Below are positions 38,184-45,838 of a DNA stretch of 64,000 bases, piece after piece (within the stretch, counting starts at the first letter, position 1; every line of letters begins with the position of its first letter). The stretch lies in contig NZ_JAFEUL010000001.1 of assembly GCF_016901225.1 (NCBI RefSeq), forward strand, positions 110,773 through 174,772. Reading direction: 5' to 3'. Under the pieces are notes generated by a model. That model worked only from the letters and a program-made list of their open reading frames with translations. It was not told the origin of the DNA and did no database searches. The DNA is from Actibacterium sp. 188UL27-1. GTDB taxonomy: Bacteria; Pseudomonadota; Alphaproteobacteria; Rhodobacterales; Rhodobacteraceae. The translations under genes and the position numbers were made by a program.

Positions 38184-39509
38184 ATGCTATCACTGACCTA
38201 CAGGCTGACCGGCATCGCCGTCGCCGCGACCATGGCGACTGCTGCCATGGCTGATCCTTACGAACCCTACCGGGGCACAACGCTGGTGATCAATGTCCCG
38301 GCCCATCCCCATTACAATGCCATGATGCAGGTGCTGCCGCAATTCACCGAAGAGACGGGGATCGAGGTTGAGGTTGACCAGCTGCAATACCTGAAGATGC
38401 GCGAGCGGCAGACGCTGGAACTGACCAAGCGCGAAGGCGATTATGACATGATCGCCTATGTGGTCTTCTCCAAGGCGGATTACGTCTTTGCCGACCAGTT
38501 GGAGAATTTGGCCAAGTATTTCATGAACCCGAAACTGGCTGATCCCAGCTATGATGCGTCGGATCTGATTGACGGCTACGTGGCCAATATTGGCGTCGCC
38601 GGAGGGGATAAAGGGTATCTGCCGGGCCAGACCGGGTCACTTTTCGGGATCCCCTATGGATCAGAGACCAGCGTGTTGGCCTACCGCAAGGACATCTTTG
38701 AAAAGCACGGCATCGATGTGCCGGAAACCTATGACCAGCTTCTGGATGCGGCCTGCAAGATCCCGGAGGTCGAGCCCGGCATGGGTGGTATGGCCTCCCG
38801 CGCAGCCTCGGGCCACCAGGCCAGCCATGCCTTCCTGTTGCACCTTGCCCCCCTGGGTGGACGTGTCTTCGATGACAAATGGGAGCCGATCATCAATAAC
38901 GAGGCTGGCGTGGCAGCGGCCAATGCCCTCAAAACCATCGTGGATTGCGGCCCCGAAGGCTCTTCCACCTTTGGCCCGGCCGAGGCTGCCGCGGCGTTCA
39001 AGCAAGGCCAGGCCGCCATGTTCATGGACAGCATCGCCTTTGCTTCAGGTTTTGAGGATCCCAGCCAATCCACCGTTGCGGGCAAGGTCGGCTATGCGCT
39101 GCACCCCGAAGGTGTCCGCCGTGGCAGCCAGACCGGCGGTTTCGGCATCGCGATCCCCAAGAATGCCGAGAACAAGGAAGCCGCCTTCCTGCTGATGCAG
39201 TGGCTGACCTCCAAGAAAGGCGACAAGCTGGTCGCGATGGCAGGCGGCAACCCCTCGCGGTTCTCGACTTACCAGGATGCGGAACTGAACGAGAAGTACC
39301 CCTATTCCGCGACCTTTGGCGAAGCCCTGAAATATGCCGATCCCGACTGGCGCCCGATCATCCCGACCTGGGGCAAGATCAACGCCGATATCGGAACTTC
39401 CATGTCCAAGGTCCTGACCGAGGGCCTGGACCCGCAAGAGGCGCTGGACGGTGTCGCCGAACGGGCTCGCGCCATAATGGATGAGGCTGGCTACTACACC
39501 TGGAACTGA
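38184..39509 (+). CDS. Sugar ABC transporter substrate-binding protein
   Basis: The 441-residue protein has a signal peptide (MLSLTYRLTGIAVAATMATAAMA, cleaved before DPY) and a family 1 extracellular solute-binding fold, with LVINVPAHPHYNAMMQVLPQFTEETGIEVEV near the start and GKVGYALHPEG, MQWLTSKKGDKLVA further on. It captures an unidentified sugar or polyol in the periplasm. A GGGAGG ribosome-binding site precedes the ATG. It is separated from the permease genes by 281 bases with repeats and a strong GC hairpin. Confidence 0.93.
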   Translation: MLSLTYRLTGIAVAATMATAAMADPYEPYRGTTLVINVPAHPHYNAMMQVLPQFTEETGIEVEVDQLQYLKMRERQTLELTKREGDYDMIAYVVFSKADYVFADQLENLAKYFMNPKLADPSYDASDLIDGYVANIGVAGGDKGYLPGQTGSLFGIPYGSETSVLAYRKDIFEKHGIDVPETYDQLLDAACKIPEVEPGMGGMASRAASGHQASHAFLLHLAPLGGRVFDDKWEPIINNEAGVAAANALKTIVDCGPEGSSTFGPAEAAAAFKQGQAAMFMDSIAFASGFEDPSQSTVAGKVGYALHPEGVRRGSQTGGFGIAIPKNAENKEAAFLLMQWLTSKKGDKLVAMAGGNPSRFSTYQDAELNEKYPYSATFGEALKYADPDWRPIIPTWGKINADIGTSMSKVLTEGLDPQEALDGVAERARAIMDEAGYYTWN

Positions 39510-39556
39510 CCCGCGCACCCATAGCGGGCGAATGTCCAATACACTCTCCCAAACCC

Positions 39557-39608
39557 CCTTTCTTATTGGTGAAAATACTCCGGGGGGTTTGGGGGGCTGG
39601 CCCCCCAA
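39557..39608 (-). repeat. Dispersed element (reverse) with adjoining GC hairpin
   Basis: In reverse complement, CCGGAGTATTTT followed by CACCAATAAGAAAGGGGG matches the copy at 33087. Directly next to it TTGGGGGG-CTGG-CCCCCCAA (39589-39608) forms a perfect 8-bp hairpin. It lies between the binding-protein gene and its permease genes and may lower read-through to the permeases. Confidence 0.7.
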
Positions 39609-39672
39609 CCGGGCCAAAACATGCGCGCCGATCCCAATGGATGGGCGTTGCCCGAACCACGAACCACCGAAC

Positions 39673-39712
39673 GCCGCGTATGTATGGGATATGCATGGAA
39701 TGTGCATCCGTT
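39673..39712 (-). repeat. Copy 2 of the CATATCCCATACATACGCG repeat
   Basis: Positions 39675-39698 are the exact reverse complement of the 24-base core at 18636-18659. The adjacent GATGCACATTCCAT (reverse sense) matches the copy at 58946-58960. It is in the gap between binding-protein and permease genes. Confidence 0.75.
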
Positions 39713-39790
39713 CTGCATGCGTTTTGCGGGCCCCTCGCACGCCCCCGGGACCCGCATCTTCCGACCCCAGACTGACCCCGGATTTGACCC

Positions 39791-40708
39791 ATGCAAACCG
39801 CCAATGTGAACCGCCTGACGCCGTATCTGTTCATGGCCCCCGCCTTGATCGTGATGGCCGTCGCGCTGATGTATCCGATCGGCTACATGATCTATGCGAG
39901 CTTCCTGAACTGGAACCCCAGCCAGCGCATCGGTGAGGCGGAGTGGGTCGGTTTTTCAAACTATATTAATCTATTGCAGGATGATGCCTTCCGCGAAAGC
40001 CTGTGGGTTACCCTTAAATTCGCGGCCATCGTCGTCACGCTTGAAATGATCATCGGTGTCGGCCTTGCGCTGCTGCTGGATCGCAACATTCGCGGCATGT
40101 CGGTGCTCAGGACGATCTTCATCCTGCCGATGATGATCGCGCCCATCGTGGTGGGCCTGATGTGGCGCTATATGTACCATCCGACTGTCGGCATTTTTAA
40201 CCGTACTCTCAAGAGTTTAGGGTTGGAACCGATCCCCTGGCTCAGCGATGGCAGCTGGGCCTTCACCTCGGTGATCATCGCCGATATCTGGCAATGGACC
40301 CCGTTCATTTTCATTCTTTCCCTGGCCGCCCTGCAATCGCTTCCGCGCTCCGCCTTGGAGGCGTCCCGCATCGACGGTGCCACCCCCTGGCAGCAGGTCA
40401 TCTATATCAAGTTGCCCCTGATGATGCCGGTCCTGATCGTCACGCTGCTGCTGCGCCTGATCGACGCCTTCAAGGTGCTTGAGGTCATCCTGGTCATGAC
40501 CAATGGCGGGCCGGGATTGTCCACTGAAATCCTCAGCTTGCGGATCAACCGCACCGCGGCTGAATTCCGGGAACTGGGGGAGGCCGCGGCCATGTCCAAC
40601 TACCTTTTGATCCTGCTCCTGCTACTGACCGTCGCCATGTATCTTTACAACAAGGCCGTTGAGGCCCGCGCCGCCCGTCTGCGCGCCGCTGCCGGGGGCG
40701 ATGCCTGA
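39791..40708 (+). CDS. Sugar ABC transporter permease (MalF type)
   Basis: The 305-residue protein has six predicted membrane segments and the MalF/UgpA-type coupling motif EASRIDGATPWQQVIYIKLPLM (EAA loop, about 197-218). It works with the second permease, the TTG-started ATPase and the binding protein. The ATG at 39791 is directly followed by a hydrophobic first span (LTPYLFMAPALIVMAVALMYP). It overlaps the next permease gene in ATGTC/TGATG fashion by one base. Confidence 0.94.
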   Translation: MQTANVNRLTPYLFMAPALIVMAVALMYPIGYMIYASFLNWNPSQRIGEAEWVGFSNYINLLQDDAFRESLWVTLKFAAIVVTLEMIIGVGLALLLDRNIRGMSVLRTIFILPMMIAPIVVGLMWRYMYHPTVGIFNRTLKSLGLEPIPWLSDGSWAFTSVIIADIWQWTPFIFILSLAALQSLPRSALEASRIDGATPWQQVIYIKLPLMMPVLIVTLLLRLIDAFKVLEVILVMTNGGPGLSTEILSLRINRTAAEFRELGEAAAMSNYLLILLLLLTVAMYLYNKAVEARAARLRAAAGGDA

Positions 40709-41580
40709 TGTCCGACAAGACCTATGACCGCCAGAACCCCGCATTTTATGCGCTGCTCGTCGCTTTGGTGATCATGTCGGCGGGGCCGATTGTGATGATG
40801 CTGATGACCTCGCTGAAGCTGAATGTCGACATCATGTCCGACACGGCAGGGCTGCTCTTTGTCCCCACGATCCGCAACTACGAAACGGCGATGTGCAACC
40901 TGCTCTGGTACACGCCGGATCATGTGCAGTTCTGCGACAAAACCTTTGGCCGTGCGCTGATCAACTCCCTGATCATCGCCATCACCTCGACCGTTCTCAC
41001 CCTGGTGATCGGCTGCATGGCGGCCTATGCGCTGGTGCGGTTCCGGTTCATGGGCCGCGACACGGTCTCGCTCACGACGCTGCTGATGCGCATGGTGCCC
41101 CCGGCTGTTTTGCTCGTCCCGGTCTTTGGCATCTGGACCTTCCAATTTCAGCTTGATGGCACCCGCGTGGGCATCATCCTGGTCTACGTGGCCATGAACC
41201 TACCCTTCGTGATCTGGATCTTGCAAAGCTTCATCATCCAGGTCCCGATCCAGCTGGAGGAAGCCGCGCGGATGGATGGAGCGGGCCCGTTCCAGGTGTT
41301 TTTCCTGGTCGTCCTGCCAATCATCAAACCGGGCCTCGCCGCCGCCTCCATCTTTACGTTCCGAGTGGCGTGGAATGAATTCCTGCTGGCCAATGCCCTG
41401 GCTGACCGTAATTCCCGCACCGTGCCGGTGACCATCGTGAACTCCCTGACGGAATACGACATCGACTGGGGCGTGATCATGGCCACGGGCATGCTGCTGG
41501 CCGTCCCGCCGATCATCTTTACCTTCATCGCGTCGCGCCAGATCATCACGGGCATGACGGCAGGGGCCGTCAAGGGCTAG
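40708..41580 (+). CDS. Sugar ABC transporter permease (MalG type)
   Basis: The 290-residue protein has six membrane segments and the EAA-loop EEAARMDGAGPFQVFFLVVLPI (about 188-209), typical of MalG/UgpE permeases. The start overlaps the stop of the first permease gene (TGATG), indicating coupled translation. It completes the ABC transporter; a cytochrome b561-like gene follows after four bases. Confidence 0.94.
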   Translation: MSDKTYDRQNPAFYALLVALVIMSAGPIVMMLMTSLKLNVDIMSDTAGLLFVPTIRNYETAMCNLLWYTPDHVQFCDKTFGRALINSLIIAITSTVLTLVIGCMAAYALVRFRFMGRDTVSLTTLLMRMVPPAVLLVPVFGIWTFQFQLDGTRVGIILVYVAMNLPFVIWILQSFIIQVPIQLEEAARMDGAGPFQVFFLVVLPIIKPGLAAASIFTFRVAWNEFLLANALADRNSRTVPVTIVNSLTEYDIDWGVIMATGMLLAVPPIIFTFIASRQIITGMTAGAVKG

Positions 41581-41584
41581 GGCG

Positions 41585-42301
41585 ATGCTGGATTGGCTGA
41601 TGTCCTCCATCGACCCGTCCCGCGCCCATGAGGTCGGTTTTCATGTGTCCTGGCACGGGCGGGCGATGGTGCTGGCTTGGGGAGTTTTGGTCCCCATCGG
41701 GGTAATCGCGGCGCGGTATTTCAAAATCCTGCCGCGCCAGGCCTGGCCGGCAGAGGTGGATAACCGCGTCTGGTGGAACACCCACCGCGCGTGCCAATAC
41801 ACCGCCACGGTACTGACGCTGGGTGCCATCGCCCTGGTGCGTGCCGGAGATCAAGAGGTCGGCGACAGCCTGCACTATCTGTTTGGCTATGCGGTGCTGA
41901 CCTTTGTGGCGATGCAGGTGATCGGCGGGCTGCTGCGCGGCACGAAAGGTGGGCCGACGGACGGATCCCTGGCCGGGGATCACTATGACATGACCCCTCG
42001 GCGTATCGCGTTTGAATATGTGCACAAGGTCGCTGGCTATACCGCCATCCTGCTGGCTGTGACCGCCATCTGCTCAGGCATGTGGCTGGCCAATGCACCG
42101 AAATGGATGTGGATCGGCCTGGCGCTTTGGTGGGCCTTTCTTGCGGCCTGCGTCGTGCTGTTGCAGCGCCGCGGGATGTGCGTTGATACGTACCAGGCGC
42201 TCTGGGGGCCCGATCCGGCCCATCCCGGCAATCAGCGCCCGCATCCCATCGGGTTTCAGGTGCGCCGCCTGCCCGGGCCGGATGATCCCGGCAGCGCCTA
42301 G
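41585..42301 (+). CDS. Cytochrome b561 domain membrane protein
   Basis: The 238-residue protein has about five membrane segments with well-placed histidines: HVSWHGRAMVL (His19, His23), WWNTHRACQY, SLHYLFGYAVLTFVAMQ and YVHKVAGYTAILL. This matches a b561-type di-haem transmembrane domain. It starts four bases after the permease gene, so it is co-transcribed with the sugar transporter. It may move electrons across the membrane for a sugar-oxidising step, but no partner oxidase is present. The C-terminus is soluble. It is convergent with the IolG-like gene, six bases apart. Confidence 0.8.
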   Translation: MLDWLMSSIDPSRAHEVGFHVSWHGRAMVLAWGVLVPIGVIAARYFKILPRQAWPAEVDNRVWWNTHRACQYTATVLTLGAIALVRAGDQEVGDSLHYLFGYAVLTFVAMQVIGGLLRGTKGGPTDGSLAGDHYDMTPRRIAFEYVHKVAGYTAILLAVTAICSGMWLANAPKWMWIGLALWWAFLAACVVLLQRRGMCVDTYQALWGPDPAHPGNQRPHPIGFQVRRLPGPDDPGSA

Positions 42302-42307
42302 CCCGCG

Positions 42308-43309
42308 CTATCCCAGGATCTCGGACATGGCGACGACCCGCACCTCGGCGACCGATTTGACCGCCGCCTCCGCCAGGGCCAGGGCCATCATCCCATCATG
42401 GCCTGTCGGGTGGGCAGGCATGCCCTGTGTCAGCGTCTCGACGAAGGCCGCAATTTCGGCGGCATAGGCGGTCTTGTAGCGCGTCATGAAGAAATCGAGC
42501 AACGGCGGGCGCTGGTATCCCGATGCTGTCGCAATCTCGATATTCGCCGTGTGCGTGTTGCGGGCAGATGCGGCCCCAAGGGCGCCATGGACCTCGATCC
42601 GCTGGTCATAGCCATAGCTGGCCCGGCGGCTGTTGGTGATCGTGGCCTGTTTGCCACTGGCCGTTTTCAGGATGACGTTGACGCTGTCATAGTCGCCCCA
42701 TTCCCCGATCTTGGGATCGGTCAGGACACTGGCGGCGGCCTGAACAGTCTCGACCTCCTCGCCCAGCATCCAGCGGGCAACATCGAAGTCATGGATGGTC
42801 ATGTCCCGGAAAATTCCGCCCGAGGTTGGGAAATAATCGTAATGGGGCGGGGCGGGGTCACGGCTGGTCAGTGTCACCATCTCGACCGTGCCAATCTGAC
42901 CAGCATCGATGGCGGCGCGCAAGGCCGCGAAATCCGGGTCGAACCGGCGGTTGAAGCCGACCATGAGCGTCCCGTTGGTTTCCTCCACAACCCGCAGGCA
43001 GTCGCGGACCCGTGCGAGGTTCAGGTCGATGGGCTTTTCGCAAAACACCGCCTTCCCGGCGCGGCAGAACTGTTCGATCAGGTCGGCATGGGTCGAGGTC
43101 GGGGTGCAGATGACGGTGGCATCGACATCGTCTGAGGCGGCGATCTGGTCGATTGTGCGGATATCACAGCCATACTCTGTCCGCAGCGCCTGGGCTGCGG
43201 CCTCCACCGGATCCGCCACCGCGACAAGTTTCGCCCCTTTGACCGACGCAATCGCACCGGCATGGACCTGCCCGATCCGTCCGGCCCCTAATACCGCAAA
43301 TCTCACCAT
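42308..43309 (-). CDS. Gfo/Idh/MocA oxidoreductase, inositol 2-dehydrogenase-like
   Basis: The 333-residue protein has the NAD-binding N-terminus VRFAVLGAGRIGQVHAGAI, the conserved CEKPIDL (Lys about 95) and GFNRRFDPDFAALRAAID of inositol 2-dehydrogenase (IolG)-like enzymes, with the catalytic IHDFDVARWMLGEE segment (Asp, His). It would oxidise myo-inositol or a related cyclitol or sugar. ATG at 43309; a TTG one codon earlier is also possible. Its position beside the LacI-controlled transporter suggests that the transported compound may be an inositol-like polyol, which is inference. Confidence 0.88.
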   Translation of the reverse strand: MVRFAVLGAGRIGQVHAGAIASVKGAKLVAVADPVEAAAQALRTEYGCDIRTIDQIAASDDVDATVICTPTSTHADLIEQFCRAGKAVFCEKPIDLNLARVRDCLRVVEETNGTLMVGFNRRFDPDFAALRAAIDAGQIGTVEMVTLTSRDPAPPHYDYFPTSGGIFRDMTIHDFDVARWMLGEEVETVQAAASVLTDPKIGEWGDYDSVNVILKTASGKQATITNSRRASYGYDQRIEVHGALGAASARNTHTANIEIATASGYQRPPLLDFFMTRYKTAYAAEIAAFVETLTQGMPAHPTGHDGMMALALAEAAVKSVAEVRVVAMSEILG

Positions 43310-43383
43310 CAACAGGGTCCTCCACCCGAAACATCATGCCTGTATCCGGCGCGCAGCTTTGGGATGCAAGTCCCGGCTGCCCC

Positions 43384-43418
43384 CATTATGTGTTCATAAA
43401 TATCCCCGCCGGAGGCAT
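43384..43418 (-). repeat. Dispersed GCCTCCGGCGGGGATATTT element (reverse)
   Basis: In reverse complement: GCCTCCGGCGGGGATATTTA followed by TGAACACATAATGGGG, the ACACAT-tail type. It begins about seven bases after the ackA stop codon, where a terminator would be expected. Confidence 0.8.
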
Positions 43419-43424
43419 AAAATC

Positions 43425-44576
43425 TTAGACCACAGCTCGCGCGACGGCGCGGGCGATGATGCGCTCCTCATCCGTGGGAATGATCAGCACGCGGGTGGCG
43501 CCTGCGCCGATCTCGGTCTCGTTGGCGGCATTGCGGCCGGTATTGACGGTGACGCCCAGAAATCCCAGCGCCTCGGTCACGCGGCCGCGGATATAGCTGG
43601 AGTTTTCGCCGATGCCGCCGGTAAAGACGACCCCGTCGAGCCCGCCCATGCTGGCCGCCATGGCACCGATCTCCCGCTGGATGCGGAAAACATAGTAATC
43701 GATGGCTTGCGCCGCGCGGGGATCATTCGACGCCTCAAGCGTGCGCATGTCGCTGGTCACACCGCTGAGCCCCAAAAGGCCGCTTTTGCGGTAGAGCAGT
43801 TCGGTGATCTGCTCCGCGCTCATCCCATGTTCGGTCATCAGATAAAGCACCACACCGGGATCCAGCTGCCCCGACCGTGTACCCATGGGCAAACCGTCCA
43901 AGGCCGAAAACCCCATGGTCGAGGCGACGCTCTGGCCATTGCGGACCGCACAGATGGAGGCCCCATTGCCCAGATGGGCCACGGCGACCTTGCCCAGCAC
44001 AAGCTCTGGATAGTCGCGGTGCAGCACACCGGTGATGTAGTCGTAGCTGAGCCCGTGAAAGCCATAGCGCCGGACGCCCATGTCATAGAATTCGCGGGGC
44101 AGGGCAAAGGTATCGTTCACCCACGGATGGGTGCGGTGAAAGGCCGTGTCGAAACACCCGACCTGCGGCGCCGCCGGAAACATCGCCCGGGCCGCCGCAA
44201 CACAAGCCAGGTTGTGGGGCTGGTGCAACGGGGCCAACGGGATCAGTGCGCGCAGTTTGGCGATGGCATCCTCATCCAGTGTCACGGGGGCGGAATGGGC
44301 CACGCCGCCGTGGACAATCCGGTGGCCGATCCCTGCTACGATCTCGCCGTCCAGATAGGGGGCGAGGGCTGCCATGATCTGGCTCAAAGCCTGGGCATGG
44401 TCGGTCGGCCCCAGCTCTGTTTGCGGGCCGCCATCGATCACCAGCCGGGCGGCCAGACCCAGCTTTTCAACCTGACCGGTGACGATCAGGTCCGGTTCGG
44501 GCTGCGCCCCGTAAAGGCCGAACTTGAGCGATGAGGATCCGGCATTCAGCGTCAGAATGAGGCCCATGGCGGTCAT
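43425..44576 (-). CDS. ackA: Acetate kinase
   Basis: The 383-residue protein has the ASKHA acetokinase fold: LILTLNAGSSSLKFGLYG at the N-terminus, the substrate-site segment HRIVHGG, FDTAFHRTHP, RYGFHGLSYDYI, and the ATP-site motif VAHLGNGASICAV with GVVFTGGIGENSS. It interconverts acetate and acetyl phosphate. The ATG at 44576 overlaps the stop of the fabI-type gene (ATGA), so the two are co-translated. No phosphotransacetylase gene is in view. The dispersed repeat follows the stop. Confidence 0.96.
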   Translation of the reverse strand: MTAMGLILTLNAGSSSLKFGLYGAQPEPDLIVTGQVEKLGLAARLVIDGGPQTELGPTDHAQALSQIMAALAPYLDGEIVAGIGHRIVHGGVAHSAPVTLDEDAIAKLRALIPLAPLHQPHNLACVAAARAMFPAAPQVGCFDTAFHRTHPWVNDTFALPREFYDMGVRRYGFHGLSYDYITGVLHRDYPELVLGKVAVAHLGNGASICAVRNGQSVASTMGFSALDGLPMGTRSGQLDPGVVLYLMTEHGMSAEQITELLYRKSGLLGLSGVTSDMRTLEASNDPRAAQAIDYYVFRIQREIGAMAASMGGLDGVVFTGGIGENSSYIRGRVTEALGFLGVTVNTGRNAANETEIGAGATRVLIIPTDEERIIARAVARAVV

Positions 44577-45337
44577 CCGATAATGCTGTAGCCGCCATCG
44601 ATGGCATGGACGCCACCGGTGACATTGCGCGCCTCGCGACTGGCCAGAAACGCAGCATAGGCCCCGATATCGTCGATGGTGGCCAGCGTATGGGTGGGGG
44701 CCCGGTCTGCGGCGTCTTGCAACAACTGGTCAAAATGATCAATGCCGCTGGCAGCCCGCGTTGCCAGGGGGCCGGGTGACAGGGCGTGGACGCTGATCCC
44801 CTTTTCACCCAGTTCCGCCGCGGCATAGCGTGTGACACTCTCAAGTGCGGATTTGACCGGGCCCATGATGTTGTAGTTCTCGACCACTTTTTCGGCTCCG
44901 TAAAAGCTGACGGTCATGCAGGTGCCGCCATCGGGCATCAGCGGCTCTGACAGCCGGATCATGCGCAGGAAGGAATGGACCGAGATGTCCATGGCTTGCC
45001 CGAACCCGGCAGCAGAGCAATCAACGACGCGGCCATGCAGATCGTCCTTGGGACAAAAGGCGATTGAATGCACCAGGGTATCAAGGCGGCCCCAATGTGC
45101 TGATATCGCTTCAAAAACGCCCTCCAACTGCCCGGGTTTAGCCACGTCGAGGGGCAGGATCAGTTCCGCCTCCAAGTCCTCGGCCAGAGGGCGGACATGC
45201 TTTTCGGCCTTTTCATTTAGATAGGTTACAGCCAGCCGTGCCCCCTGGGCGCGCAGGGCGCGGGCGCAGCCATAGGCGATGGATTGATCATTGGCGATAC
45301 CAACGATCAAAGCGGTCGTTTGATCCAGTCTGAACAT
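44573..45337 (-). CDS. Enoyl-ACP reductase FabI-like protein
   Basis: The 254-residue SDR protein matches FabI: ALIVGIANDQSIAYGCARALRAQGA, LDVAKPGQLEGVFEAI, VHSIAFCPKDDLHGRVVD, and the YxxxxxxK catalytic pair in ENYNIMGPVKSALES. It reduces enoyl-ACP using NAD(P)H. It is probably a second, paralogous FabI because it is coupled to ackA rather than to fatty-acid genes; such fabI-ackA units occur in rhizobia. Its length is slightly short of typical FabI (about 260-270). Confidence 0.88.
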   Translation of the reverse strand: MFRLDQTTALIVGIANDQSIAYGCARALRAQGARLAVTYLNEKAEKHVRPLAEDLEAELILPLDVAKPGQLEGVFEAISAHWGRLDTLVHSIAFCPKDDLHGRVVDCSAAGFGQAMDISVHSFLRMIRLSEPLMPDGGTCMTVSFYGAEKVVENYNIMGPVKSALESVTRYAAAELGEKGISVHALSPGPLATRAASGIDHFDQLLQDAADRAPTHTLATIDDIGAYAAFLASREARNVTGGVHAIDGGYSIIG

Positions 45338-45397
45338 ACCTGCCCTTTGCGGTTCCGATCTAGGATATTGGGGCGATCTGCCAGTCTGGTTAGGGGG

Positions 45398-45820
45398 TTA
45401 CCAGAGCTTCCACCAGGGTGTGTCCGACGCGTCGGCGCTGTCCTGCTCCTCTGGCGCGGCTTCCGCCGCGACGGGGTTGGCACCGGTATCGGTGCCAAAT
45501 TTCTCATCCGATCCGGCGGCGCTGACCACCAAAGCCTCTTCCAGCTTGGCCATGGCGGTGTCGATATCACCGCTGCCGCACAGGCCAAACCCGTCTTCCA
45601 TGAGCGATTGTGCGGTCGCCGCGGCCTTTTCGGTCGTGCGGCTGAGTTGCAGGCGCACCTTCGCGCGTAGGATCAACATGTCGGTGTTATCGCATCGGTC
45701 GACCAGTTTCTGGAACGTTTCCTCGGCATTGCGGCTGGCGGCGTTGCCTGCCTGCTGTTCCTGGGCCTGTGCCAGACTTGCGGACAGGATAAGGGCGGCG
45801 GCGATCAGGGCACGGGTCAA
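45398..45820 (-). CDS. Small exported protein of unknown function
   Basis: The 140-residue protein has a signal peptide (MTRALIAAALILSASLAQA, cleaved before QEQ). The mature part is helical with two cysteines (CDNTD and GLCGSGDID), ALAKLEEALVV-like repeats, and an acidic, Ala-rich tail ending WWKLW. A TTG start at 45820 is chosen because AGGAGAC lies upstream. It lies 18 bases after the second phnE gene, so it is probably the last gene of the phosphonate transport operon. I recognise no family. Confidence 0.7.
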   Translation of the reverse strand: MTRALIAAALILSASLAQAQEQQAGNAASRNAEETFQKLVDRCDNTDMLILRAKVRLQLSRTTEKAAATAQSLMEDGFGLCGSGDIDTAMAKLEEALVVSAAGSDEKFGTDTGANPVAAEAAPEEQDSADASDTPWWKLW

Positions 45821-45838
45821 GGCAGGTCTCCTGTGAAG

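Noticed and set aside
42398..44534. Plus-strand frames opposite iolG-like and ackA genes (up to 541 codons)
   Set aside because: They show no domain and cross two clear minus-strand genes and a repeat between them.
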